This document shows, in pieces, positions 27,005 through 36,489 of a stretch of DNA of 64,000 bases. Location: NCBI RefSeq assembly GCF_028765165.1, contig NZ_JARADB010000001.1, forward strand, positions 868,001 through 932,000, given 5' to 3'. The position numbers and the translations under genes are program-made. Each line of letters starts with the position of its first letter. Position 1 is the first letter of the stretch. Origin of the DNA: Paenibacillus sp. MAHUQ-63 (lineage in GTDB: Bacteria > Bacillota > Bacilli > Paenibacillales > NBRC-103111). Below the pieces are notes generated by a model, which did no database searches, was not told the origin of the DNA, and saw only the letters and a program-made list of their open reading frames with translations.

Positions 27005-28060
27005 TTACCGGAAAAACTCCTTAAACTGTTTAATGACTTCTTCTGGCTGCTCTTCTGCAATCCAATGTCCGGTTTTTTTGAGTTCAACCACTTTCGGGTT
27101 CACTGTATTTTCTTTTAGGAAAGGACCCAGATCGCTAATGCCCGTTGAACCATATATACCTAAGACCGGCATAGATAGTTTTTTATATGTGTTGAAATCG
27201 TCGATATCCTGTCGAAACGTCCGAAACCAATCGTTAGCTGCGCGAAGCGCATCTGGTTTTGCATAGGCAGCAATATAAATTGCTTTTTCTTGTGGGGTAA
27301 GAGCAGGTTTATCATAGGATAAATAATCGTAAGACCAATTGTAGACTATGTCTAGATTTTTACCATGCAGTAATTGCTCCGGCAAATTGGGTACAGCGTT
27401 AAACGCCCACCACCACGGGAACTTTACACGGGCTGGATTACTCTCATCGTATGAGCCAGATGGTGCCACCAGCGGTATCTTTAGCATGTTGTTGTCTGGA
27501 TGTGAGATGTCTAGCATGGCTAGTTTTTTTGTGGCATGCGGGTAATTAGCCGCGAAAGCATAAGCAACGGTGGACCCGATATCATGGCCTGCAATATAAA
27601 TATTCTTATAACCCAACTCGTTCATCAATGCATAAATATCGGACGCCATCGTTTTCTTATCATAGCCGGTTGTAGGCTTATCAGAACTACCCATTCCTCG
27701 AATATCGATGGAATAGACATGATAATACTTAGCTAACTCAGGCATTATTTTGCGATATTCATACCACGTTTCGGGCCATCCTGGCAGTAGAAATAGCGGT
27801 TCGCCTTTACCGCCTTCCACATAGTGAAGTTTGATTCCATTGACCGTTTTAGTTTCATTATGAAAACCCTGCAGCGTTTTAACGAGTTCTTCGTCCGTAA
27901 TCTCAGTTCTACCCGAATCAGAAGAGGCAGAAATAAATGTAGGTTCTGTTCCCGTTGCGACATTTTGCTTGTAGGTTACCAAGCTTACGGGGAGAAGCAT
28001 TAGCGTTAGGATCAGCAGTCTCGCTATCTTTCGAGCCTTAAATTTGGTCTTTAACATCAC
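27005..28060 (-). CDS. Secreted alpha/beta hydrolase, epoxide-hydrolase-like
   Basis: 351 residues. N-terminal basic and hydrophobic stretch (KIARLLILTLMLLPVSLVTY) indicates export or anchoring. The hydrolase core has the oxyanion motif LLPGWPETWYEYRKIMPELA, the nucleophile elbow GHDIGSTVAYAFA (Asp, as in epoxide hydrolases and haloalkane dehalogenases) and the catalytic His in KKTGHWIAEEQP. The substrate is unknown. Transcribed alone and terminated at 26838-26873. Confidence 0.82.
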   Translation of the reverse strand: MMLKTKFKARKIARLLILTLMLLPVSLVTYKQNVATGTEPTFISASSDSGRTEITDEELVKTLQGFHNETKTVNGIKLHYVEGGKGEPLFLLPGWPETWYEYRKIMPELAKYYHVYSIDIRGMGSSDKPTTGYDKKTMASDIYALMNELGYKNIYIAGHDIGSTVAYAFAANYPHATKKLAMLDISHPDNNMLKIPLVAPSGSYDESNPARVKFPWWWAFNAVPNLPEQLLHGKNLDIVYNWSYDYLSYDKPALTPQEKAIYIAAYAKPDALRAANDWFRTFRQDIDDFNTYKKLSMPVLGIYGSTGISDLGPFLKENTVNPKVVELKKTGHWIAEEQPEEVIKQFKEFFR

Positions 28061-28243
28061 AATTCCTCCATTAACTTCATTATTTCGCCATCATAAGTTA
28101 AGTTTCCCTAGCCCAATAACCCATATACATTACGGATCACGGAAAGCCTCATTCTGCTCGCCTAGTATTTGCCATATGAATTTTATAAAAAATATAGTAA
28201 TGGTATTGGAGTTGTACATTCTGCCCACTACAAGGGGGTTATC

Positions 28244-28655
28244 ATGGATATTTCAAAAATAAAGATTATTATGTTTGATACTTTCGGTACTATAATGGAT
28301 TGGCTCGGTGCTATTGTAGAAACTGGTATTTGTTTAGGAAGTTTCTCTATAGATTGGAATATGGAAAGTTCTATGATTGCAACTGATGAAATAGCTAAAG
28401 GATTAAAGCCCTTGGAAACAAACGATGTGATTACTAAAAGAAAATTACTTGAGTTAATTGAACGTTATAAAATCTCGTTTATCCGTACAAAAGATATCGA
28501 ACAAAGGAGTCCTCAAGAAATATTGATGGTAGCAGCACATCCTACGACTTGGACGGTGCTGCTGATGCTGGCATTTCAACAGTCTATATTCTTTGTCCAT
28601 TTGAATTCGGAATGCATAGCGGCTACGTTGAACCCCAGGGAATACATAACCTGAT
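28244..28655 (+). pseudogene. Haloacid dehalogenase type II, decayed
   Basis: Starts MDISKIKIIMFDTFGTIMDW, the HAD motif I of L-2-haloacid dehalogenases. The reading frame then jumps to EILMVAAHPTT, losing the central ~100 residues normal for the family. After a one-base frameshift near 28550, the expected C-terminal motif LDGAADAGISTVYIL and FEFGMHSGYVEPQGIHNLI continues in another frame. Internal deletion plus frameshift indicate a dead gene. Confidence 0.75.
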
Positions 28656-28772
28656 ATGATTGTAAGTGACCTTGTGTGCTTAGCAAATCTTTAGGAACAT
28701 ATTAGCAATAGATATATTAGGAACAATATCCGAGGGAATGACCGGGTGAAAGGCTAGCAAAGACAAAAAATG

Positions 28773-28799
28773 GGCTGTCTCTTTTTTCTTGAGACAGCC
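28773..28799. terminator. Hairpin terminator between HAD and LysE remnants
   Basis: GGCTGTCTC-ttttttctt-GAGACAGCC; a related hairpin (GGCTGTCTCaaaaGAGGCAGCC) lies at 31703-31724. Confidence 0.7.
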
Positions 28800-28803
28800 A
28801 TTT

Positions 28804-29144
28804 TCAAGACATTATAAAGAATTTCTCAAAATCTTTTTGTAGTGCCAGTATAGAGGCGGAACCAGGCTTGATCGACTTCCATGCGAGCCAAAGCAAATAT
28901 GCAGCCCCCGCCCACTTCATTACCGTATAAATAACCGGTACGGTATTGAATATCGTTATTAAACCAAACATAGAGCAGTAAGATAAACTACGAAGCCGAG
29001 CACAACTCCCATTAAAGATGTAATGCCCTCCTTACGCCCTTATGAAATAGAACGTGAAATCAGGTAGATCATATTGGGGGCGGGAGAACAAACCATCCCA
29101 AGTAACACAATTCCAAAAGCAATTAACGTTCCTAAGCTTAGCAA
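28804..29144 (-). pseudogene. LysE-family exporter, decayed
   Basis: Reverse-strand translation gives LIAFGIVLLGMVCSPAPNMI then YLISRSIS-stop-GRKEGITSLMGVVLGFV, the typical LysE/RhtB N-terminus with an internal TAA where the family usually has a Gln codon. A frameshift follows, after which VIYTVMKWAGAAYLLWLAWK and SIKPGSASILAL resume in another frame. The C-terminal half is missing here; an unrelated LysE-like C-terminal scrap lies at 37.8 kb. Confidence 0.75.
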
Positions 29145-29347
29145 ATTCGTTCCACCCCCAATAGAAGATATTTATGATCGACTGCCACCATTAGCCATTA
29201 CTTGCGTTGCGCACATCAAGTATTCCCAACCAAAGTGGCAATATGCAATTAATCAACAGACGGACAGTGTTTGAATTGATAGCGACTTTGCAATAGACGC
29301 TACCTAACGCAACCTTTTGACTTCATCCTTCTAAAATTGGTTTTCAG

Positions 29348-29430
29348 CGCCTGCTTTCTTGAACTATCTACAGCCATTGCTTTACCAAGTCCGCTATTGG
29401 AGCCAGTGACGGCATATTCTTTTCCTTGAT
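29348..29430 (-). pseudogene. SDR N-terminal scrap
   Basis: About 27 residues on the minus strand (GKEYAVTGSNSGLGKAMAVD) carry the SDR TGxxxGxG motif with no continuation. A remnant only. Confidence 0.4.
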
Positions 29431-29454
29431 TGCTCGTTTACCTAGCTTTTATTA

Positions 29455-29813
29455 TTATTGTCCAAAACCGATTTTCAATGCTGTTGCAATGGATACGGTT
29501 CGTTTGGCCTGATGTTCGACAGCTCCGCGTGCATCTTCCTTAATGTTGCCGTCTTGACCGACGGTTACGCTTGTACCATATGGATTGCCTCCGGCCGTGA
29601 ATATGGCTTGATCCGTAAATCCAGGCGCAGCGACGATGGCGCCCCAGTGGTACATAGACGTGTACAACTGCAGGATTGTTTGCTCTTGTCCCGAATTCGG
29701 ATTCGTAGCTGATGTCATAGCACTCACGACTTTGTTTACTGTTTTGCATTGCGCCCACAAACCACCGGTTGTATCGAGGAATTGCTTCAACTGCGCCGGC
29801 AAGTTGCCAAGCA
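29455..29813 (-). pseudogene. wrbA: WrbA-type NAD(P)H:quinone oxidoreductase, N-terminally truncated
   Basis: About 119 residues with the WrbA C-terminal half: AQLKQFLDTTGGLW, then SMYHWGAIVAAPGFTD and AGGNPYGTSVTVGQ. The N-terminal FMN phosphate-binding loop (~80 residues) is absent and the frame is joined directly to the stop of the upstream DsbA-like gene. This is probably a deletion junction. Confidence 0.75.
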
Positions 29814-29818
29814 GCTAT

Positions 29819-30451
29819 TTACTGCCGCTTGAATGCACGGATCAGATCGTCAGGCGACTGCAGTCCGGATAAAGCGTACTTATCATTGATTAAGTAGAAA
29901 GGTACTCCTCGGATACCAAGCTTCTGCGCCTCGCGCTGTCCTTCTTCAACCTTCTCAAGTCCTTCACCCTGGAGGAGGCGTGCCTTGAGTGCCTCGGGAT
30001 CATTCGTGACACCGGTCGCTTGCGCAATTTCCACAAGCTTATTCACATCACCAAGATTAACGCCTTCTTCAAAGTAGGCTGTATACAATCGCTCAAGCAA
30101 TTTTGCTTGCTGACGCTCCGGCGTAATCGCGATCAACTGATGCGACAACACTGAATTCGGTGTATATTTGACCAAATCCATATTGTAGTTCAGGCCGAAT
30201 TGAGCACCGATTTGATTATATTGCTTCATTCTCGCTTCAAATTGAGCTTGACCGCCCAAGCGGCTGACCATAACCTTACGGTAATCCTCGCCTTCATTTC
30301 GAATGCCAGGGTTCAGTTGATACGCATGATAACGAACAGTAACTTTCATGCCTTCCGAAAGCTCATTCAACGCGGTTCTTAGGCTTGCATCCCCCATCCG
30401 ACACCATGGACACACCGTATCCATATAAACGTCAATCGTTACATTTTTCAT
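29819..30451 (-). CDS. DsbA-family (FrnE-like) thiol oxidoreductase
   Basis: 210 residues. N-terminal thioredoxin-fold motif VYMDTVCPWCRMG with the CPWC pair, helical insertion in the middle, and cis-Pro segment GIRGVPFYLINDKYALSG near residue 175, as in 2-hydroxychromene isomerase/FrnE-type proteins. No signal peptide, so it acts in the cytoplasm. Its start overlaps the stop of the upstream flavodoxin-like reductase by 4 nt: a coupled redox pair. Confidence 0.87.
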   Translation of the reverse strand: MKNVTIDVYMDTVCPWCRMGDASLRTALNELSEGMKVTVRYHAYQLNPGIRNEGEDYRKVMVSRLGGQAQFEARMKQYNQIGAQFGLNYNMDLVKYTPNSVLSHQLIAITPERQQAKLLERLYTAYFEEGVNLGDVNKLVEIAQATGVTNDPEALKARLLQGEGLEKVEEGQREAQKLGIRGVPFYLINDKYALSGLQSPDDLIRAFKRQ

Positions 30452-30990
30452 AACGCCACCGTTACTGGTTTAATCGTTTTAATGTGCTCGACGTATGCTA
30501 GACTGCTTTGCGCCAAACGCTCAGGTGTCACGTCGGACGTGTCATTAACCGTGAAGTGCGGGAGGTATACAGCGCTGATGAAACGCGCGCTTGCTTGAAT
30601 TGGCGCTAAAATTTGTTCCAGCGTTAAACGATTGGATCCTGTAGGTTGATACGAATCGGCTGTGCCATAAGTCGAGATGGCAACCCCTATTTCTTTGCCG
30701 GTTGTCGCAGTAGCTTCCGGACCGTAAGCCCAGTTGTACAGCAGCACGGCATCGAACCATTTCTTGAGAAGCGGCGGCATATTGTACCAGTAAAGCGGAT
30801 ATTGGAAGATGATACGGTCATGCGTTTCGACCAGCAACTGTTCGCGCTTTACGTTGATGCCCTCACTTGGATACTCCTTGTACAAATCATGAATCGTGAT
30901 GTCTTCTTGTTTCTTGAGTTCCTCAACCCATGCTTTGTTCCAGTTAGATGCTTCCAGGTTCGGGTGTGCTACGATTACGAGTGTTTTCAT
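30448..30990 (-). CDS. NAD(P)H-dependent flavodoxin-fold oxidoreductase (KefF/YwrO-like)
   Basis: 180 residues. LVIVAHPNLEASNWNKAW at the start and RIIFQYPLYWYNMPPLLKKW then FDAVLLYNWAYG in the middle are typical of the NQO1/KefF/MdaB flavoprotein family, which makes two-electron reductions of quinones. First gene of the pair with the DsbA-like gene (ATGA overlap). Confidence 0.87.
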   Translation of the reverse strand: MKTLVIVAHPNLEASNWNKAWVEELKKQEDITIHDLYKEYPSEGINVKREQLLVETHDRIIFQYPLYWYNMPPLLKKWFDAVLLYNWAYGPEATATTGKEIGVAISTYGTADSYQPTGSNRLTLEQILAPIQASARFISAVYLPHFTVNDTSDVTPERLAQSSLAYVEHIKTIKPVTVAL

Positions 30991-31738
30991 TTGATTCGCT
31001 CCATTCTATTAATTTATTAGTTTTTTGAAAATACTGCGTTTTCGTGAGAATACTTTCTGCTTCTGAATCAGAGGCCGTCCAATTCCGAAAGCCGCTTTGC
31101 TTCGATCCATTCGGGATCGGCGCGGAAACATTCGCGTTCGTGGTTTATATTGCGCAACTCCATGTCGGGATGCTTGAAGACATAATATAGACGATTATTC
31201 ACTTCCTATTATTCTACCTATTAAAAGATAGAATTTGTTTCAAAAAAATTTCCTCCCGCATCTAGTTACATTAAATCGGATATAATACTACCTTCGGCGA
31301 TCAAATTGAACCGATTTGAATCCATAAAAGATTATGCAAGTAGTTGTGCCATTTGAAGGGATGCCAATATTCTGCTCGCTCCTTCTAGCCAAGATAAGTT
31401 GTGAAGTGAAGGAATTTGCAAGCTTCTCACGACCCCTCCGCTAAGGTAACTAAATTAGACGAAAGCAAACTTCAGTAGCGATCGGTTGTTGATGAAGTTC
31501 TGAAACCAGAGCCGAAAGGTACTTGCGGGTTACCATAAACATAACTCCTCTTACCTTTTGCCCGATAGTCTTAATTACAGTTTCCTTGCTATGCAATGTA
31601 TTTGCACTAGCTATCACGCTGTTCTCAACTGATTATACCTTCAAAAGAAGTTCCATGACTTGCGCTGCTTATCGGCCAAAGAAACTCCATTTACAAGTGG
31701 TGGCTGTCTCAAAAGAGGCAGCCCACCTTTATAGTTCA
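30991..31738. other. Spacer with remnants, no intact gene
   Basis: Holds the NIPSNAP-like scrap at 31068-31183 and a hairpin at 31703-31724 (GGCTGTCTCaaaaGAGGCAGCC) suited to terminate the alcohol dehydrogenase gene. The rest shows no convincing coding signal. Confidence 0.5.
31068..31183 (-). pseudogene. NIPSNAP-like C-terminal fragment
   Basis: Reverse-strand reading YYVFKHPDMELRNINHEREC then FRADPEWIEAKRLSELDGL-stop matches the pattern MELR...F..DPEW..A...SE of NIPSNAP-family proteins. No start or N-terminal domain. Confidence 0.45.
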
Positions 31739-32914
31739 TTATAAAGAGTTTCTCAAAATGGTTCTGACGTCTTCTTTGGTAAGGGGAACATAGTTGCCTA
31801 TTAGATCGGCGAGCATGGACCTTTCCGTCATCAATTCAATTTCCTTGTCATCGATTCCATAGTCTGATAATTTCGTAGGTGCCCCAATAGATGTCCAGAA
31901 TTTTCTGAGAGACTGGATCGCTTCCGCTGCCAATTGAGTATCTGTTTTCCCTGTCCGGTCCAAATCAAATACACGAACTCCGAGCTGTGCGACTTTCTCC
32001 GGACGTGTGGCCGCTACGTATTCCATCCAATGCGGTGCGATAATCGCGATCCCTCCGCCATGAGGTATGTCATGGACAGCCGATACTGCGTGTTCGATAA
32101 GATGCGTTGCCCAATCCGGATTAACGCCCATTCCAGTTAGTCCGTTTAAGGCCAATGTACCATTTAACAACATAACTTCGCGATATTCGTAATTGTTCAA
32201 ATCGTTCACGAGCTTAGGTGCTGTCTCGATAACGGTACGAAGAATCGCTTCACCGATTCTCTCTTGAAGAGGTGCATTGCTTGAAGCATGAAAATACTGT
32301 TCGAAGACATGGGCCATAATATCAACGGTGCCGTATATCGTTTGGTCCAGAGGTACAGAGATTGTAAGCTCTGGATCTAGAATACTGAATCTTGGAAGTA
32401 CATGATTGGAGTTGAAAAATGCTTTCGTATTCGTTTCCCAATTCGTGATAACGGAATTTCCGTTCATCTCTGATCCTGTTCCCGCTATCGTGATAACTGT
32501 ACCAATTGGTACAGAATTGGACGATGCTTTTGCCTTACCGGTCACGATATCCCATACGTCACCTTCGTAGGGAACACCCGCGGCAATCGCTTTAGCACAA
32601 TCAATAACGCTGCCACCTCCGACTGCAAGAATAAAATCAAGCTGATTTTCTCTTATAAGGTTAATCCCTCTATTGACAGTCGTAAGTCGAGGGTTCGGTT
32701 CAACCCCTCCTAACTCAATGATATGAGCACCAATTTCTTTTAGTTCACTTATGACCTTATCATAAAGGCCGATTTTTTTGATGCTGCCGCCTCCGTACAT
32801 TAGCAAGACTCGTTTTCCATAAACAGGTATTTCCTTTCTCAAGTTGCTTACTTGACCTTTTCCAAACAAGATCTTAGTCGGATTATGAAATTCAAAGTTT
32901 TCCATATTCGTCAT
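31739..32914 (-). CDS. Iron-containing alcohol dehydrogenase (YqhD/BDH type)
   Basis: 391 residues, normal length. NADP-binding GGGSVIDCAKAIAAG at about 95, and the metal-site residues of group III alcohol dehydrogenases: Asp in YGTVDIMAHVFEQYF with its His, HLIEHAVSAVHDIPHGGGIA with two more His. Reduces aldehydes or ketones with NADPH. The first Met is very close to GAGAGG; Met at 32905 is a better-spaced alternative. Adjacent divergent ArsR-like gene is 400 bp away. Confidence 0.88.
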   Translation of the reverse strand: MTNMENFEFHNPTKILFGKGQVSNLRKEIPVYGKRVLLMYGGGSIKKIGLYDKVISELKEIGAHIIELGGVEPNPRLTTVNRGINLIRENQLDFILAVGGGSVIDCAKAIAAGVPYEGDVWDIVTGKAKASSNSVPIGTVITIAGTGSEMNGNSVITNWETNTKAFFNSNHVLPRFSILDPELTISVPLDQTIYGTVDIMAHVFEQYFHASSNAPLQERIGEAILRTVIETAPKLVNDLNNYEYREVMLLNGTLALNGLTGMGVNPDWATHLIEHAVSAVHDIPHGGGIAIIAPHWMEYVAATRPEKVAQLGVRVFDLDRTGKTDTQLAAEAIQSLRKFWTSIGAPTKLSDYGIDDKEIELMTERSMLADLIGNYVPLTKEDVRTILRNSL

Positions 32915-33317
32915 ACCTCTCTCTATTTAAGTTTTAATTTGAAATCAATATTGCTTAACTTAAGTGGCAGGCTACACCCATTTTCAGGACCTTCCAAATG
33001 TGCATGTGCTCGTTAAACGTTGGTTTTACTAATGAAGTGGATCATTTATATTTTCATTTTGAGTAATCAAAATGAGTAGCTAGAAAAGCATACTACGAAC
33101 GGGTATTCCGGTTACTTTTAAAATAATTAATTTGCTAAAACAAGGATGACAAAATTAACACAAGATCTTCACTTCCTCAAGTTGGTATATTCAAATATAA
33201 CGAAATATCGATATTTAATACTAAAAAAATTTACAATTCGGAAATTGTCGATATGAATTTTCTTAGAATAACTGAATCCAATAAATGAATTCAGTTTCTT
33301 CTTAATTGCTGATTATC
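32915..33317. other. AT-rich spacer, nothing recognised
   Basis: About 400 bp between the alcohol dehydrogenase start and the ArsR-type gene end. No ORF with a ribosome binding site, no repeat and no clear hairpin seen. Confidence 0.4.
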
Positions 33318-33617
33318 CTATTTCTGAAGGAACTGGCCGATATTTTTAATCTCATCTTCATTCCTTCTGTAATAAGTCCATTTCCCTAGGCGTGTAGCGT
33401 GGACCAATCCTGCTCTTTGAAGAATAGAGAGATATTGCGAAGCAGTAGATTGATTCATGTTTAATTTTTCAGTGATTTGACTTACACATACCCCCACTGT
33501 GATTAAATCAGCCCCTTCCTGGGGTGAAAAATGAGTTGTTGGATCTTTCAGCCATTCTAAAATTTGAATACGCGCTTCATTAGATAGTGCCTTAAAAACT
33601 TCAATTTGGTTACCCAT
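33318..33617 (-). CDS. ArsR-family winged-helix regulator, probably leaderless
   Basis: 99 residues from ATG 33617 (MGNQIEVFKALSNEARIQIL). Winged-helix motif VCVSQITEKLNMNQSTASQY then LSILQRAGLVHATRLGKWTY. Family members sense metals or redox state; the usual ArsR metal Cys cluster is not obvious. I chose this Met because a near-perfect promoter ends 6 nt before it and no ribosome binding site exists, so earlier in-frame Mets fall inside or upstream of the promoter. Confidence 0.78.
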   Translation of the reverse strand: MGNQIEVFKALSNEARIQILEWLKDPTTHFSPQEGADLITVGVCVSQITEKLNMNQSTASQYLSILQRAGLVHATRLGKWTYYRRNEDEIKNIGQFLQK

Positions 33618-33653
33618 GTCGCTATTATACATTACAGTTTTGCGATATGTCAA
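33618..33653 (-). promoter_or_regulatory. Consensus sigma-A promoter giving a leaderless transcript
   Basis: On the minus strand TTGACA (33648-33653), an 18-nt spacer, TATAAT (33624-33629), then AGCGAC and the ATG of the ArsR gene. Transcription would start at or next to the A of the start codon. Confidence 0.75.
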
Positions 33654-33889
33654 ATTGTTAGTCCAAAAAAGCTTTGCACAATGATCTCGCTGGTTCAATA
33701 ACACAATTGAATCACATCACCCAAACTCTAAGAGTTTCTCCGGCCGTACTGCCGCGACATGCAATACGTAAGAGCGCTCAGTATGAGACGTTGATTTTCT
33801 AAATCTAACGTCCAACATGCTTTATCATGCATAAACTTGATAAATAATGGAAAAATAATCTTGGCAAAGATATGTGAGGTGAATTCAAG

Positions 33890-35341
33890 CTGGACACACT
33901 CGTATCCCAAAATCATGCGGAGAACGAACAAGTGCTACGTCAACTGTTCGATGCTTGTTTCGATATTACGTTTCGCTCCATCCATCCACCTGACGGTCCA
34001 AGCATACTGATCATTTATATCGCCGGATTAGTCGACACGGACAAACTTAACAATGAACTCTTTCGACCCGATTCCCTTCAGTGGTGTGGATTATTTACGA
34101 CTGCTCACATCTCTTCCGTTGCCCCAAGCAGCGAGACGCGGTTCATTCAAGAAGTCTGCAACTTGCTTCTTCAAGGCCAAACAGCGGTATTTGTCGAAGG
34201 AAGATCCAGTTGTATTTCGCTGGATTTGAAATCAAAAGATGGTCGCAGCATTGATGAGCCAACATTTGAACAGACGATTCGAGGACCTCGAGAGAGCTTT
34301 ACGGAACGGATTGAAGTAAATGCATCTCTTATTCGTAAAAGAATTCAATCGACTCGCTTAAAGCTTGAATCCGTCAAGATCGGTTCATTATCGAATACAA
34401 GCGTCATTATCGTATACGTGGAAGGTATTGTCCAGGAAAACGTATTGAGTCAGGTGAAGGAACGGGTTAACCGCATTCGAACGGATGCGATTTTAGATTC
34501 GGGTTATATCGAAGAAATGATTGAGGATGTATCGTTTACTCCTTTCCCTCAAATCCAACTAACAGAACGCCCGGATATTGTTACGGCAAATATTTTGGAA
34601 GGCAAAGTCGCTTTACTTACGGACGGTTCGCCAAATGCATTAATCGTCCCTATGACGTTTTGGTCAACGTTTCAGTCTGCAGATGATTATTATGAACGTT
34701 TCATTTTCGCTTCTCTTATAAGGTGGACAAGGCTCATACTCTTCTCCGTCTCACTCTATCTTCCTTCGTTGTTCGTAGCGATTACAACGTTTCATTCACA
34801 GCTCATGCCGACGAATTTCCTTTTCAGTATTACGACTGCTCGAGAAGGTGTTCCGTTTCCCAGCGTCATCGAAGCATTATTGATGGAATTCATGTTCGAG
34901 GCACTCCGTGAAGCGGGAATTCGTTTGCCCAAGGCGACAGGTTCAGCAGTCAGCATCGTAGGCGCACTTGTCATCGGACAAGCTGCCGTACAAGCAGGAA
35001 TCGTTTCTGCACCTATGGTAATCGTTGTTTCAATGACCGGCATTGCTTCTTTTGCCATACCACGTTACAACATGAGCATTGCTTTTCGAATCCTTCGATT
35101 TCCGATGCTTCTCCTTTCAGGGATGTTCGGACTATATGGAGTCGCAATGGGAACGATGGGGCTTTTAGCTCATTTGGCCCGATTGGAGCCATTCGGCGTT
35201 CCATATTTGTCCCCTGTCTCCCCGTTACGTCTCCGGCAATTGGGTGATGTATTCATCAGAGCTCCACGAACGCATACTAGTCGAATGAGATATGGAAAGT
35301 CCGTGTTTAGGAGGAAGACTGGTAATGAAGGGGAGCTGTAA
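33890..35341 (+). CDS. gerKA: Spore germination protein, GerA-family A subunit (GerKA-like)
   Basis: 483 residues from a CTG at 33890, or 469 from the GTG at 33932. I prefer CTG because AGGTGA lies 7 nt before it, an in-frame TGA is just upstream, and the added residues (LDTLVSQNHAENEQ) extend the expected hydrophilic N-domain. The central motif PFPQIQLTERPDIVTANILE then GKVALLTDGSPNALIVPMTF and the multi-spanning C-terminal half are classical. The A subunit forms the ligand-gated channel of the spore inner-membrane germinant receptor. First gene of an A-C-B operon, as in B. subtilis gerK. Confidence 0.88.
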   Translation: MDTLVSQNHAENEQVLRQLFDACFDITFRSIHPPDGPSILIIYIAGLVDTDKLNNELFRPDSLQWCGLFTTAHISSVAPSSETRFIQEVCNLLLQGQTAVFVEGRSSCISLDLKSKDGRSIDEPTFEQTIRGPRESFTERIEVNASLIRKRIQSTRLKLESVKIGSLSNTSVIIVYVEGIVQENVLSQVKERVNRIRTDAILDSGYIEEMIEDVSFTPFPQIQLTERPDIVTANILEGKVALLTDGSPNALIVPMTFWSTFQSADDYYERFIFASLIRWTRLILFSVSLYLPSLFVAITTFHSQLMPTNFLFSITTAREGVPFPSVIEALLMEFMFEALREAGIRLPKATGSAVSIVGALVIGQAAVQAGIVSAPMVIVVSMTGIASFAIPRYNMSIAFRILRFPMLLLSGMFGLYGVAMGTMGLLAHLARLEPFGVPYLSPVSPLRLRQLGDVFIRAPRTHTSRMRYGKSVFRRKTGNEGEL

Positions 35342-36476
35342 AGTTTGTATATTAATACTGACACTTGCTTGTCTATTATGCGGCTGCTGGGATCGAAAAG
35401 AGCTGAACGATCAGGTTTTTGATCTTGCAGGCGGGATTGACTTGGACGAAGGTAAGGACAAACGTTACCTAGCTACAGCTCAACTATTTATTCCCTCTAA
35501 AAAGGGGGAAGGACAATCATCATCGAAACCGTCTTATTTTCTTGAGACAAGCAGCGGCAGAAATATTTATGAATCGATCGAGTTTATGCAGCGTTACCTT
35601 TCCAGGTCAATGACTCGCGGGCATAGACGTAATCTATTCATTGGCGAAAGGCTTGCAAAAAACGGAATATCAGAAATTCTGGACTCTTATACCCACGATC
35701 CAGATAGCAGGCTCCGGACAGATATATGGGTAGTCAAAGACGGTACTGCGATGGATATTATGAAAGTCAACTATCCACTAGAGGAACTCCCGGGAATGGC
35801 GCCTATCAAAATTCATCAGGCTACCGGAGGTATAGTCGGAAGTTCTTTAGTTGAATATTTAATAACTTCCAAGGGAGAAGGAAGTTCGCCAACGCTTCCT
35901 GTCATGCAGAAAATAATCCCCCCTGGCCTAGCTAAGCCAACGATGATGTTCTATGGGCGAGCTATATTCAATCACGACAATCAGTTGGTGGGATACCTAG
36001 ACAATGGAGAAGCGCACAATAGAGACTGGATCCTTGGATTCGGCAAATATGTAGTTCTCACGACCGAACTTCAGGGTCAATCATCCGGAGTCGTCTTCCA
36101 ACCGAAAAGAAAAATCCGTATTACAGTCTTGGATTCCAGCAAAATTCGAATTGAGATTACAATTAAAGGACATATCGTCATCAAAGAAAACAATACATCG
36201 CTTGTGTTATCTAATTACTCCGATCTAATGAAACTTCAAAAATCATTCAATCAGGAGATCAGCAAGCAGATGCTTCAGCTCATCGATAAGGTGCAGAAAA
36301 CGTTTAAGTTAGACGTCCTCGGCATCGGAGAAACGTTATATCGACAACATCCAAACTATTGGATCCAACACAGAAAGGATTGGGATACGATCTTCGTTAA
36401 TTCTGAATTCGTCGTTCGAACTAATTTGGAAATCAAACAACTCGGACAACAAAATTCTTCGATTCAATTCAAATGA
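35325..36476 (+). CDS. gerKC: Germinant receptor lipoprotein, GerA-family C subunit (GerKC-like)
   Basis: 383 residues from ATG 35325, preceded by AGGAGG; overlaps the end of the A gene by 17 nt. Lipoprotein signal VCILILTLACLLCGC-W with the invariant CWDRKELNDQ start of the mature GerC family. Three-domain C-subunit sequence follows at normal length. Anchored to the outer face of the spore inner membrane and required for germinant response. Confidence 0.9.
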   Translation: MKGSCKVCILILTLACLLCGCWDRKELNDQVFDLAGGIDLDEGKDKRYLATAQLFIPSKKGEGQSSSKPSYFLETSSGRNIYESIEFMQRYLSRSMTRGHRRNLFIGERLAKNGISEILDSYTHDPDSRLRTDIWVVKDGTAMDIMKVNYPLEELPGMAPIKIHQATGGIVGSSLVEYLITSKGEGSSPTLPVMQKIIPPGLAKPTMMFYGRAIFNHDNQLVGYLDNGEAHNRDWILGFGKYVVLTTELQGQSSGVVFQPKRKIRITVLDSSKIRIEITIKGHIVIKENNTSLVLSNYSDLMKLQKSFNQEISKQMLQLIDKVQKTFKLDVLGIGETLYRQHPNYWIQHRKDWDTIFVNSEFVVRTNLEIKQLGQQNSSIQFK

Positions 36477-36489
36477 AAGTTGGGATTAC

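Noticed and set aside
29455-29712. Plus-strand frames across 29.4-29.9 kb
   Set aside because: They are antisense to the WrbA remnant and DsbA-like gene and show no family pattern or ribosome binding site.
31523-31744. 73-codon plus-strand hydrophobic frame
   Set aside because: No ribosome binding site, overlaps the terminator and end of the alcohol dehydrogenase gene; likely chance.
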